Under the pieces are notes generated by a model. That model did not search any database. It was not told where the DNA came from and was given only the letters and a program-made list of their open reading frames with translations. DNA of 64,000 bases, taken from assembly GCF_000424065.1 (NCBI RefSeq), contig NZ_AUJE01000001.1:62001-126000 (forward strand), read 5' to 3'. Positions 8,176 through 17,393 of this stretch are shown piece by piece; the stretch's first letter is position 1; every line of letters starts with the position of its first letter. The DNA comes from Selenomonas ruminantium subsp. ruminantium ATCC 12561 (GTDB lineage Bacteria; Bacillota; Negativicutes; Selenomonadales; Selenomonadaceae). The position numbers and the translations under genes are program-made.

Positions 8176-9492
8176 ATGAATGTACTGGGGAAACTGAGTA
8201 TTGGGCAAACAAAACTGGCCGTAGTGGGGTTGGGGTATGTAGGAATGCCACTAGCGGTAGCTTTTGCAGAGAAATTTTCGGTTATCGGTTATGACTGCAA
8301 TGCGGAGAAAGTTGCTGCTTATAAACGCGGTTATGACGTTACGGCGGAATTAGGCAATGAAGTGCTGAAGTCCGTCAATATTGATTTTACGACCGATCCA
8401 CAGCGCCTATCCGAGGCATCTGTTATTATTATCGCTGTGCCTACGCCTATAAATGGGGATAAGACACCAGATTTACTTCCCGTAAAGGGAGCTACGGAGA
8501 TTGTAGCCAAACATATCCAAAAAGGTACAATAGTGGTGTATGAATCAACGGTTTATCCTGGGGTTACAGAAGAAATTTGCCGTCCTTTGCTGGAAGAGAT
8601 TTCTGGATTGCAGGGGGGACGTGATTTTAAAATTGGGTATTCACCAGAGCGCATAAATCCAGGCGATAAGAAAAATCGTTTAAAGAGCATCACCAAAATT
8701 GTTTCCGGTGAGGATACCGAAACATGCAAGGAAATTGCAGATGTATATGGGGCGATAATTGATACGATTTATGAGGCTTCTTCAATCAAGGTAGCAGAGG
8801 CTGCGAAATTGGTCGAGAATACTCAACGGGATATCAACATTGCGTTTATGAATGAACTGGCGATGGTGTTTCATCAAATGGGGATTGATACAGATGAGGT
8901 TGCTGCTGCGATGGATACCAAGTGGAATGCCTTGAAATTTCGTCCCGGTCTGGTGGGCGGGCATTGCATTGGCGTAGATCCGTATTATTTTATCTATAAG
9001 GCAGAAAATTTGGATCAGTATTCCCAATTGATTTCAGCCGGACGGCGCATCAATAATGATATGAGTAAATTCGTGGCTAATGAAATCGTGAAAGTAATGT
9101 TGAAGTCGGGACTGGATGCTTCCCATGCGAAAATTTACTTAATGGGCATGACGTTTAAGGAAAATTGTCCTGATACGCGCAATTCCCGTGCTGTTGATGT
9201 TTATCATCATTTGCAGGAATACGGCCTGCAGGTTTATGCCTCCGACCCGATAGCAGATAAGCGGGATTTTCAGCGGGAGTATGGGATTGAGTTAATAGAT
9301 GAAGAGTCGATAAGTAATGCGGACTGCTTGGTGTTCGTAGTGGCACATGATTGTTATGCGAAGCAGCCTTTGACCGAATGGCACCATTTTTATCGCAGTG
9401 GTCATAAAAATCCCTCGGTGCTTATTGATGTTAAAAATATATATGGGCGCAAAGCCGCGGAAAAGGAAGGATATATCTACTGGAGTTTGTAA
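8176..9492 (+). CDS. UDP-N-acetylhexosamine 6-dehydrogenase (WbpO/TviB type)
   Basis: A 438-residue NAD-dependent dehydrogenase that oxidises C6 of a UDP-sugar to a uronic acid. It shows the N-terminal Rossmann motif LAVVGLGYVGMPLAVAFA, the YESTVYPGVTEE loop, SPERINPGD, KLVENTQRDINIAFMNEL, and GLVGGHCIGVDPYY with the catalytic cysteine. The C-terminal domain carries TFKENCPDTRNSRAVD. These features fit the TviB/WbpO branch, which acts on UDP-GlcNAc or UDP-GalNAc, more than UDP-glucose dehydrogenases; the exact substrate is not certain. It likely makes the precursor for the PilZ-GT2 synthase two genes downstream, pointing to an aminouronic acid in the polymer. Confidence 0.9.
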   Translation: MNVLGKLSIGQTKLAVVGLGYVGMPLAVAFAEKFSVIGYDCNAEKVAAYKRGYDVTAELGNEVLKSVNIDFTTDPQRLSEASVIIIAVPTPINGDKTPDLLPVKGATEIVAKHIQKGTIVVYESTVYPGVTEEICRPLLEEISGLQGGRDFKIGYSPERINPGDKKNRLKSITKIVSGEDTETCKEIADVYGAIIDTIYEASSIKVAEAAKLVENTQRDINIAFMNELAMVFHQMGIDTDEVAAAMDTKWNALKFRPGLVGGHCIGVDPYYFIYKAENLDQYSQLISAGRRINNDMSKFVANEIVKVMLKSGLDASHAKIYLMGMTFKENCPDTRNSRAVDVYHHLQEYGLQVYASDPIADKRDFQREYGIELIDEESISNADCLVFVVAHDCYAKQPLTEWHHFYRSGHKNPSVLIDVKNIYGRKAAEKEGYIYWSL

Positions 9493-9516
9493 GCGGAGAG
9501 GAGGATTATATTCAGC

Positions 9517-10470
9517 GTGAATTTTAAGAAACTAGGTCTTATGGTAGCGATTTGTATTGCGGTGATTATTGGGGCGCTTATATTTATTCGGGATTATCTG
9601 ATTGAAAAAACAGAATTTATTCCCGATATAACGGATTTGACGCATAACTACCTGGCTGAGGATGAAATTCGTGAAGCAATGGCAAAGCGACAGGCTGCGG
9701 ATATCAAACCTGCTGAAGTGATTACCACCTTGCAAGATGGAACCCCGCGTATAGCACTGGTGTTTGATGGCATGCCGGATAGGCCGCTGGCTGCGCGTTT
9801 GTTGGATGTTTTAGCAAAACATAAGGCTGAGGCCGTGTTCTTCGTTGAGGGGGATAATGTGGCTGATGAGCCGGAAACGATGAAGTTAATTCGCAGTGCA
9901 GGACAGGAAGTGGGGAATTATACTTATGTGGGTCTGGCTGCTATGGAAAAATGTTCTGTTGAAGAACAGGTAAAGGAGTTATGCCGCACCCAAAAAGCGA
10001 TTACCATGCATGATCCGCTGACCCCGAATTTGTTTCGGGCACCACGGACGATTTATGGTGATGATTTATTGAAATCTGTACGTGCAGCAGGTCTGGAATA
10101 TGCGGTTAAGGAAAACGTGCGCTTTCAGCCAGGAAATATCCATAATCAAACGGAAGCGGACCGCTATGCAACTTCCATTATAAATGGCAGTATTATTGCC
10201 ATTCCTGTGAATCCTTATGTGGAACAAAAGGTAAACGATGTTGCTGTTCGGGAAGAAAAGCCGATAATGGATAAGAAACCCACCATAAAAGATGATAATT
10301 CAGCGGCAGTTCCACCTACTGTTGATTTGGCAACGGAGTTGGATTTGCTGCTTACCGCTTTTGAGGCAAGGGGCGTGCAGGCTGTGTTTGTGAATCAATT
10401 CCGCAAAATACATTATATACCGGCTAATCTACCGATATTCAATCAAGATAAACAAGGAGACGTTAAATGA
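9517..10470 (+). CDS. Degenerate CE4 polysaccharide-deacetylase-like membrane protein
   Basis: A 317-residue protein with an N-terminal membrane anchor (about residues 7-25) and an extracytoplasmic CE4/NodB-like fold (about 70-250). The usual TFDDG is VFDGMPD, the HxxxH region reads VGNYTYVGL with no histidines, and only the FRAPR motif survives. It is therefore probably not an active metal-dependent deacetylase and may bind the polymer or scaffold the others (inference). The GTG start at 9517 has GAGAGGAGG upstream. It overlaps the synthase gene by 4 bp (ATGA), so the two are coupled. Confidence 0.75.
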   Translation: MNFKKLGLMVAICIAVIIGALIFIRDYLIEKTEFIPDITDLTHNYLAEDEIREAMAKRQAADIKPAEVITTLQDGTPRIALVFDGMPDRPLAARLLDVLAKHKAEAVFFVEGDNVADEPETMKLIRSAGQEVGNYTYVGLAAMEKCSVEEQVKELCRTQKAITMHDPLTPNLFRAPRTIYGDDLLKSVRAAGLEYAVKENVRFQPGNIHNQTEADRYATSIINGSIIAIPVNPYVEQKVNDVAVREEKPIMDKKPTIKDDNSAAVPPTVDLATELDLLLTAFEARGVQAVFVNQFRKIHYIPANLPIFNQDKQGDVK

Positions 10471-12368
10471 TAACCGTAAAGAACAATCCCGTGGGAAATA
10501 CGGATTCCGGTGCAGAAACACAGGATGTTCTTCTAGCAGAAAAGCCTGACCGGCGCATGCTTTCCTATGTTCCCAATGAGGATGGTCTGAGAAGTAACCA
10601 TGACCGCCGGGGCGCATTGGAAGATGATGAAAACAGGCCAATTGATTATAAATTGTATCAGCAGGAGGACAAGCGCGGAAAGCGTTATTTGGTAGATTAC
10701 GAGGTCACGGTTAAGATTGCTGATCAGGCAGGAAAAAGGACTTTTGTGGGAAGAGCCGTAGATATCAGCGCGACGGGAATGTTATTAAAATTTCCCCGTG
10801 AAGATACGGAATATATTCATAAGGCGGAACAGGTTCAGTTGAACTTTGTCATCACACCAGGATCTATGCCTGAAGGCTATGAGATGAAAATCAAGAACTT
10901 AAAGGCGCGCTGTGTACGTTTTGTAAAAAAGGAAGATGGTACATTACTTTGCGGCTTGGAATTTATGGATACGTTGGCGCAGTATGCTACACGTAAACGG
11001 CAAAATTATCTGTTGGGAGCTGCAGCATTTTGTTTGTGCATTATCACGTTTGTCATCATTATGATGCGGGCGGAATCTGTAGTATACTTTCGCTTTAATC
11101 GGTGGTTGTATTTGTACAGTATTATTGCGGCAACATTCCTTTTATCACGTTATTTTTTTGCTATTTTTTACAGGCCGGTGCCTATAGATCCGAATTATAC
11201 ACCTGGGGTTACGGTAATTATTCCCTGTTTCAATGAAGAAAATTGGATTAAGCGGACGATTTATAGCTGCATCAATCAGGATTATCCGGCCGATAAGTTA
11301 GAGGTTATTGTCGTGGATGACCATTCTAATGACCATTCGGTAGAGCGTATAAAAGAGGCGATTGCGGAAATCAAATCAGCGGATACAGAAAGCGGCATCT
11401 ACCATACGGATACGCGCATTCGTTATATTGTGCAGCCTGTTAATAAAGGCAAACGGGATGCTATGGCGGTGGGGGCTGTGGAAGCGCAGCATGAGCTCTT
11501 GGTCTTTGTGGATTCCGATAGCTTTTTGGACCCTTTTGCGGTACGCAATATTGTTCAGCCGTTCAAGGATAAGGATATGGGCGGCGTTTCCGGCCGTACA
11601 GATGTAGCCAATACCTATACAAATGCTCTTACCCGGATGCAGTCTGTGCGTTATTACATCGCCTTTCGGGTTATGAAAGCAGCAGAGAGTTATTTTGATT
11701 CTGTCACGTGTTTATCTGGCCCGCTTTCCTGTTATCGTCGGGATTTGGTGCTGAAGTATGCCGATGCCTGGCTTAATCAAAAGTTTTTGGGACAAAGAGC
11801 CACTTTTGGTGATGACCGCAGTATGACCAATTTCATTTTGCGCCATAATCGTACCGCATATCAGGATTCGGCAGTTTGTGCTACGATTGTGCCTAATACG
11901 TATACGGTTTTTTTGAAACAGCAGATGCGGTGGAAACGCTCCTGGCTGCGGGAATCGTTAATTGCGGGGCGCTTTATTTGGCGAAAAGAACCCTTTATGT
12001 CGTTGAGCTTTTATATGGGATTGGTTGTGCCGATTGCTGCACCGGTTATCGTATTGTATAACCTGATTTATGTACCGGTAATGCATCGTGTTTTTCCGCT
12101 TACGTTTTTAGTCGGCATGCTGCTTATGGCCTTGTTGATGAGTATGGCACAGCTCTTCCTGCGTCGCAGCAGTACGTGGCTTTTCGGCATGTGGTTCTGC
12201 TTTTATTATGAAGCTGTACTTTTGTGGCAGATGCCTGTGGCCTGGTTTACCTTTTGGAAATCCACTTGGGGGACGCGGATGACCCCGGCTGATTTGGCTG
12301 AACTCGAAAAAAAGCGGCGTGAAAAAGAACAAAAGGAGGCAAAGAAAAAGCATGCTTCCCAAAAATAA
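10467..12368 (+). CDS. PilZ-GT2 fusion: putative c-di-GMP-regulated polysaccharide synthase
   Basis: A 633-residue inner-membrane synthase. Residues about 65-165 form a PilZ-like domain with a basic KRGKR patch and DISATGM (the DxSxxG motif). Two membrane segments follow (about 178-200 and 212-235), then a family 2 glycosyltransferase domain with VVDDHSNDHS, VDSDSFLD (DxD), FGDDRSM and QQMRW, and then several C-terminal membrane helices. The motifs are those of processive synthases such as Alg8, HasA and BcsA. In alginate systems the PilZ domain is on a separate protein (Alg44); here it is fused to the N-terminus. The first PilZ arginine motif is KxxxR-like rather than strict RxxxR, so c-di-GMP binding is likely but not certain. 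Confidence 0.87.
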   Translation: MITVKNNPVGNTDSGAETQDVLLAEKPDRRMLSYVPNEDGLRSNHDRRGALEDDENRPIDYKLYQQEDKRGKRYLVDYEVTVKIADQAGKRTFVGRAVDISATGMLLKFPREDTEYIHKAEQVQLNFVITPGSMPEGYEMKIKNLKARCVRFVKKEDGTLLCGLEFMDTLAQYATRKRQNYLLGAAAFCLCIITFVIIMMRAESVVYFRFNRWLYLYSIIAATFLLSRYFFAIFYRPVPIDPNYTPGVTVIIPCFNEENWIKRTIYSCINQDYPADKLEVIVVDDHSNDHSVERIKEAIAEIKSADTESGIYHTDTRIRYIVQPVNKGKRDAMAVGAVEAQHELLVFVDSDSFLDPFAVRNIVQPFKDKDMGGVSGRTDVANTYTNALTRMQSVRYYIAFRVMKAAESYFDSVTCLSGPLSCYRRDLVLKYADAWLNQKFLGQRATFGDDRSMTNFILRHNRTAYQDSAVCATIVPNTYTVFLKQQMRWKRSWLRESLIAGRFIWRKEPFMSLSFYMGLVVPIAAPVIVLYNLIYVPVMHRVFPLTFLVGMLLMALLMSMAQLFLRRSSTWLFGMWFCFYYEAVLLWQMPVAWFTFWKSTWGTRMTPADLAELEKKRREKEQKEAKKKHASQK

Positions 12369-14259
12369 AATAGATGAACGGGTCCTTGCCCTGCAGGATA
12401 GTGCTTTTACGCAGTGTAAAAACCGCAGAAAACGAGTGCGTGTAGTGGTGGAATTTGTCGTTTTGGCAATTATGATTTTTGCCATTTATAATCTCTTTTA
12501 TTCGCTGAAAACGTATCAAGCATATGACCATAATGCAGTTAACGCTGGTGAGCAGGATACAGGTTTTGTTGCCTTGTCTTATTTTGGGGTGGATCACATT
12601 GGGGATACCTCCACATTAATTGGACAAAAACAGCTGTATAAGCATTTACAGGAATTAAAACGGCAGGGATTTGTAACCATCACGCAACAGGATATAAAAG
12701 ATTATTATCAGCTGAATAAACCTCTGCCGCCGAAATCCTTGTATCTGATGTTTGAAGATGGGCGGCGTGATACAGCGATTTTTGCCCAATCTGTTCTCGA
12801 GGATTTGAACTTTAAAGCCACGATGATGAGTTATGGTGAAAATATCGAATCCCTTGATATGAAATTTCTGAAACCGTCGGAACTTGAAGAGTTAGAGGAT
12901 TCTACTTTTTGGGAACAAGGGACCAATGGTTATCGTTTGGAATATATCAATGTTTTTGACCGTTATAACAATTATATTGGTGAAATTGATCCGCTGCGTT
13001 ATGCGATGATTACACCTTATTTAGAAAGACGTTATAATCATTATCTTATGGATTACATTCGCGATAAGGATGGCGTGCCGAAGGAAAGCTATAATCATAT
13101 GCAGCGCCGTATAAGTTACGATTACGAACACTTACGAGATGTTTATGCAAGGCATTTTGGTAAAGTACCTGCCATATATGTTCATATGCATGCGAACACC
13201 GGTAAATTTGCCAACAATAATGCGGTTAGTGCCGTAAATGAAAAGTGGATACGTGAGTTATTTACAATGGCTTTTAATCGGGAAGGCTATTGTTTCAATC
13301 AACGAAACAGCAGCATATATGACCTTACTCGTATGCAGCCCCAGCCGTATTGGCCTGTTAATCACCTGCTTATGCGGATAAAATACGACATCAATACGCC
13401 TATTGAGTTTGTGATGGGGGATCGTTCTCGTGCGGATAAGTGGAATTTGTTATCCGGGGCGGCAGAACTGGAAAATGAAACGTATACATTGACCACCTTG
13501 CCGGAGGGCGAAGCGTTGTCCGAAGTGCGGGAAAGCAGCAATTTGCCGGATGTAAAAATATCGACCAATTTATTAGGCAATTCCTTTGGCGCACAGCAGA
13601 TTTTTCTGCGCAGCGACAATGCCCGCCAAAATTATCTTTGTGTAGAATTGGTCAACAATGAATTGCTGGTAATCGAAAAGACAAATTACAGTAAAGAGGA
13701 ATTATATCGGGAAAAAATACCGGTTATCCTGGGCGAAAAAATACCTTCTGTTGAAGAAAATAAGCGGGAGGCAGAAACCCAGGAAAATATCGCGTTTGCC
13801 CGTTATGCGCCAACAGCTGAGCAGGCAGAAGAATACTATGGCCGGGCAAAACAAAGAGAAGCTATGCCGGCAGCAACTGTTGAAGATGGGGCAGAGGCAT
13901 ATGAACATGTGCAAAGCTTTCATCGGCGCAGCGTCCATAAGCTGGAGATTGATTTGAAGGGAAACCGCTTGTCCTTGAAACTGGATGATAAGAATATACC
14001 GCAGGATATTACCGTAGCGGAAAATGGGCAGGGCGGTGTTTTGCTGGGGGCTTCCTGGCAGGGCGAGGCATGGAGCCAGCGAAATCTTGCTGATGATGTC
14101 TATGATGCGGTTTTTGAAAAGTTTACCATTACGACCAATACAGGAAAAGATGAGGAAAAAGTACTGTTTACGACAGAACTTTCCGGCTGGGATAAGTTTG
14201 TATTCCAGGCAAAGGAAACCTGGGAAAGTATTCTTTGCTGGTTCTTGCGCAATGGGTAA
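12352..14259 (+). CDS. Exopolysaccharide-locus protein with degenerate CE4-like domain
   Basis: About 635 residues. An N-terminal membrane anchor (about 35-55) is followed by an extracytoplasmic domain that resembles PgaB/IcaB deacetylases in outline (VALSYFGVDHIGD, then LPPKSLYLMFEDGRRDTA). TFDDG has become MFEDG and I see no HxxxH motif. The C-terminal third (from about 380) looks beta-rich, possibly a carbohydrate-binding fold; I do not recognise a family. The ATG at 12352 is preferred over an upstream GTG at 12319 because AAGGAGG lies between them; the gene then overlaps the synthase by 17 bp. Function is unassigned beyond a probable role at the polymer outside the inner membrane. Confidence 0.6.
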   Translation: MLPKNKIDERVLALQDSAFTQCKNRRKRVRVVVEFVVLAIMIFAIYNLFYSLKTYQAYDHNAVNAGEQDTGFVALSYFGVDHIGDTSTLIGQKQLYKHLQELKRQGFVTITQQDIKDYYQLNKPLPPKSLYLMFEDGRRDTAIFAQSVLEDLNFKATMMSYGENIESLDMKFLKPSELEELEDSTFWEQGTNGYRLEYINVFDRYNNYIGEIDPLRYAMITPYLERRYNHYLMDYIRDKDGVPKESYNHMQRRISYDYEHLRDVYARHFGKVPAIYVHMHANTGKFANNNAVSAVNEKWIRELFTMAFNREGYCFNQRNSSIYDLTRMQPQPYWPVNHLLMRIKYDINTPIEFVMGDRSRADKWNLLSGAAELENETYTLTTLPEGEALSEVRESSNLPDVKISTNLLGNSFGAQQIFLRSDNARQNYLCVELVNNELLVIEKTNYSKEELYREKIPVILGEKIPSVEENKREAETQENIAFARYAPTAEQAEEYYGRAKQREAMPAATVEDGAEAYEHVQSFHRRSVHKLEIDLKGNRLSLKLDDKNIPQDITVAENGQGGVLLGASWQGEAWSQRNLADDVYDAVFEKFTITTNTGKDEEKVLFTTELSGWDKFVFQAKETWESILCWFLRNG

Positions 14260-14277
14260 ATGAAGGGAGTGGTTAAG

Positions 14278-15315
14278 ATGAAGCGATATCTTTCTTTAGT
14301 CGCATGGGGGCTGTCGGTGTTTTTCTTAACAGGCTGTGCTCAAGGAGCTGTATTGCAAAGCGGCAGTCATGCTCCGGTGGAATTATCCTCATGGGTCGCA
14401 TCATGGGACAAGGATAAGGGCCTTGCCGAGTACCGTCAGTTCAAAAATCAATTATCCAGTATTGGCTGTTTTATGGCTTATTACGATAGCGAAGATAAGT
14501 TGTTCATACCAGCAGAAACTAAGGAAATCGCGGACTTTGCCCGCAAGGAAGGGCATAAGCAGCGGTATCTCACGATAACCAATGACTGGCAGGACAAAGA
14601 AGGACGGCAAAATCCCAAGGATAGGGATTTACTCAAAAGACTGTTCATCAATGATGAACGCAAAGAGGAATGTGTTCAGGAAATGTTGGCTGCAACCAAA
14701 GAGCTCGAATGTACCGGCATAGAATTGGACTACGAAGCCTTTTTTAAGGATAAGGAACTTCTGCAGGATTATTTGTCATTTACTTATAAATTGTCTATGG
14801 CTTGTATAAAAGAAAACTTAGACCTGCGTATTGTCTTAGAACCAGGGATGCCTATGGATGCAGGGCTTTGCAAGGGGCCTGAGTATGTGGTCATGTTTTA
14901 TAATCTTCATGGCAAGCATAGTGGGCCGGGAGCTAAGGCGGATGTAGCGTTTATTCAAAAGACTATCGGGAAAATGGCGGCTATTCCCGGACGGAAAAGT
15001 GCAGCCTTTGCTACTGGCGGCTGTTTGTGGGAAGATTATGGTTTTTTGGGACTTAAGAAAGGCCCTGTTCGTTTTGTCGATGAAGATGAGGCAGCTGCTT
15101 TGGTGCAAAAGCATAGTCTCACGCCTGAACGTGATGCCGAAAGTGCTGCGCTGCATTGTCAATATGAGGAAAATGGGCATCATTATGAGTTATGGTATGC
15201 TGACAGCGAAACCATAAATGCCTGGATAAAACTTGCTGCCGACAATGGTATTGAACGAATCAGTTTGTGGCGCCTGGGAGGCAATACCGACATCAAGGCG
15301 GTTAAAAACCGGTAA
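14278..15315 (+). CDS. GH18-like putative lipoprotein glycoside hydrolase
   Basis: About 345 residues with a lipoprotein signal peptide (LSVFFLTGC, lipobox cysteine near residue 20). The mature protein resembles the family 18 TIM barrel: WVASWDKDKGLAEY on the first strand, ECTGIELDYEAF carrying the putative catalytic glutamate in a LDYE context, YVVMFYNLHG in place of the MxYD strand, and RISLWRLGG near the end. Such proteins cleave or bind beta-linked N-acetylhexosamine polymers. In this locus it may trim the polymer, as PgaB, PelA and AlgL hydrolases do in other systems (inference). GAAGGGAG upstream favours ATG 14278 over 14260. Confidence 0.72.
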   Translation: MKRYLSLVAWGLSVFFLTGCAQGAVLQSGSHAPVELSSWVASWDKDKGLAEYRQFKNQLSSIGCFMAYYDSEDKLFIPAETKEIADFARKEGHKQRYLTITNDWQDKEGRQNPKDRDLLKRLFINDERKEECVQEMLAATKELECTGIELDYEAFFKDKELLQDYLSFTYKLSMACIKENLDLRIVLEPGMPMDAGLCKGPEYVVMFYNLHGKHSGPGAKADVAFIQKTIGKMAAIPGRKSAAFATGGCLWEDYGFLGLKKGPVRFVDEDEAAALVQKHSLTPERDAESAALHCQYEENGHHYELWYADSETINAWIKLAADNGIERISLWRLGGNTDIKAVKNR

Positions 15316-15337
15316 GGAATGAAAGGAATCTGACGAT

Positions 15338-17074
15338 ATGATGGGATTGCAAAAGTTGAGCAGTTACCTGCGTAAGGGGGCAGCAGCCGTTTTTTTCAGC
15401 ACAGCATTGCTTGCTTATCCAACGTACTGTGCAGCGACAGATTTTGAACAGTTAAGGCTGCAAAATGCCGGGCATTTGGCGGAGGCAAAGCGTTATTTGC
15501 CCACTACCGAAAAAGCCGTTATCCTGACTTTTGGCGGTCTGTCCAAGAAGGTGCCGCTGCAAAATATCCTGAGCTATATGGCTCAGGAACATTTGCGGGG
15601 AACGTTCTTTGTAACGGAGCGGGAATTACAGCGTAATGGTGATAATCTGCAGCTGATAAAAGCTTATGGTCAGGACTTTGCTATGGGATTAACGCCGACA
15701 AAAACGGGGACCTTTGCTGATTATTGTGCGCAAATCCAAAGGCTCGATAAAGCGTTGCAGGAACGCTATGGTGCAAAGAGCAAATTTGTCCGCATTATGA
15801 CCAGCGGCGGGGACAGAGCGGCTATGGAAGAAGCCATTTCGGCTATGGGCTGTACCTTGGTCGGGCAGGGGCTGAATGTCGTTCAGTCCAAGCATAAGGA
15901 TGCGCAAAATCCGCAGGAAGTAATGCCGCAGATTTTTGGCAAATGGACAACTTCTCTGAACAGGGGAGAAATAGTCTATATGCGCACAGATTTTTATACC
16001 AATGATGTTCTGGCTGCGGAAATGCTTAAAGAAATCAAGCAGAAGAAAATAGATAATATTGGCTATAAAACGGATGATAAGGGAGAGCCGAAGAAGTGTA
16101 ATGATTCGGTTTACCATACAGCATCTCTGGCAGATGTGGCTGGAAACAGCGATTTTCATTACAGCTATCCGGTGAACCAAGATGATTTGCCGATAGAAAT
16201 GCAGCCGGAATATGGCAATAATTGGGTGACCGATGAAAATTTCTCCAGCGCTTTTTACAGCCGTTATATTGGGGCACCGGAAGTCAGTGCCAACGATAGA
16301 ATGTTGGGCTTTTCCCGCGAGGAGATGACCCGTGCGGATAAGACGGGACTGGTTAAAACAGCTCCGCCGCAAACGGTGTTTCTGACTTTTGATGACTGGG
16401 GCAATGATGATTCCATCAATAAGATTTTGTATGTATTGCGCAAACACAATGTTCATGGGACATTTTTTATCATCACGCGCAATATGCTGAACAATCCGAA
16501 TCTGTTACGGGCGATTGCCATAGATGGCAATGAAATCGGCAGTCATACCAATAATCATGTTGCCATGACGGTACAGGATAAGCGCGGCCGGCAGATTCCT
16601 GTGGAATCGGAAGAAGAATACCGTGAAGATGTGACGTCTTCCTATCCCAAATTGCTTTCGGTGGTGGGGGATATGCGGCTGGCTAATGGGCGTCCGGCGC
16701 TTACCAGACTGCTTCGTCCGCCGACGCTGGCGGTCAGCCGTATGGGCGTAAAGACGATACTCAATGCAGGTTTTACATACATTGTCAATGGCTATGGCAG
16801 TACAGAGGATTATGGGGCAGTATCGATGCAGTCCTTGGTGGGCATTATGAATCATATCGTACATGACGAAAAAGGCAAGGTTCGTCAGGGGGCGATTCTC
16901 ATCATGCATATGAGTGCGACGGCCCAGCGTACACCGGAGGCTTTGGATATACTCCTCACAGCAAATGACAAGCTGCCGGAAGGACATCCGGGAAAATTTA
17001 AGGTGGGACTGTTGGGGGACTATCTTATTGATGGTTATGACCAAAGACAGCCTATGAAAAAACAGGACCAATAA
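15338..17074 (+). CDS. Exported tandem CE4 protein: inactive N-domain, active-type C-domain
   Basis: A 578-residue protein with a signal peptide ending near CAA. The first CE4-like domain (about 45-250) reads ILTFGGLS where TFDDG belongs and lacks the HxxxH, so it looks inactive. The second (about 335-560) has the full set: FLTFDDWGNDD, GSHTNNH, LLRPPT and LIMHMS. It should be a metal-dependent polysaccharide de-N-acetylase acting in the periplasm or on the surface. It is the last gene of the locus, and with the UDP-HexNAc dehydrogenase it suggests an aminouronate polymer that is partly de-N-acetylated. It could instead act on peptidoglycan, but the operon context argues for the exopolysaccharide. 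Confidence 0.82.
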   Translation: MMGLQKLSSYLRKGAAAVFFSTALLAYPTYCAATDFEQLRLQNAGHLAEAKRYLPTTEKAVILTFGGLSKKVPLQNILSYMAQEHLRGTFFVTERELQRNGDNLQLIKAYGQDFAMGLTPTKTGTFADYCAQIQRLDKALQERYGAKSKFVRIMTSGGDRAAMEEAISAMGCTLVGQGLNVVQSKHKDAQNPQEVMPQIFGKWTTSLNRGEIVYMRTDFYTNDVLAAEMLKEIKQKKIDNIGYKTDDKGEPKKCNDSVYHTASLADVAGNSDFHYSYPVNQDDLPIEMQPEYGNNWVTDENFSSAFYSRYIGAPEVSANDRMLGFSREEMTRADKTGLVKTAPPQTVFLTFDDWGNDDSINKILYVLRKHNVHGTFFIITRNMLNNPNLLRAIAIDGNEIGSHTNNHVAMTVQDKRGRQIPVESEEEYREDVTSSYPKLLSVVGDMRLANGRPALTRLLRPPTLAVSRMGVKTILNAGFTYIVNGYGSTEDYGAVSMQSLVGIMNHIVHDEKGKVRQGAILIMHMSATAQRTPEALDILLTANDKLPEGHPGKFKVGLLGDYLIDGYDQRQPMKKQDQ

Positions 17075-17129
17075 GACTGCAGTAAAAATCACAAGCAAAA
17101 AAAAACAAAATAGTGTATAATATGCATTA

Positions 17130-17335
17130 AGAGCAACCGAATAAAACTCCGAGCAAAAATATCTAAGGTTTATGATTTTGTGTGGCTATGATATTGCGCC
17201 GGGGCCCTGCTGGAAACGGCAGGACCTTCCATTTTGAAAAGGGGTATATTTTGATAGTGGTGGCTATGCCAACTGCCGGCGCAGTTGGCTGCATATCTGC
17301 GATTCCTGCAGATGTAGATGACAGTACACCAGGTG
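17130..17335 (+). promoter_or_regulatory. Probable molybdenum cofactor (Moco) riboswitch
   Basis: The leader of the molybdopterin operon. A TATAAT at 17116-17121 could be its -10. A strong helix joins TGCGCCGG (17195-17202) to CCGGCGCA (17276-17283). Inside it a hairpin (GGCCCTGC-TGGAAACG-GCAGGACC) is followed by CCTTCCATTTTGAAAAGGGG, which closely follows the CCUCCCGUAUCUGGAAAGG segment I recall from the E. coli moaA Moco RNA. The position just before molybdopterin genes, and the terminator that ends the leader, both fit. Class boundaries are approximate. High cofactor would be expected to reduce expression (family knowledge). Confidence 0.78.
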
Positions 17336-17373
17336 AAGACTATCCTTTTCGTATGGAAAGGATAGTCTTTTTT
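17336..17373 (+). terminator. Expression-platform terminator of the Moco riboswitch
   Basis: A GACTATCCTTT/AAAGGATAGTC hairpin followed by six Ts, only 20 bp before the ATG at 17394. A terminator between a structured leader and its gene implies transcriptional attenuation. Confidence 0.85.
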
Positions 17374-17393
17374 ATTGAGGGAGAGTTTAGTTT

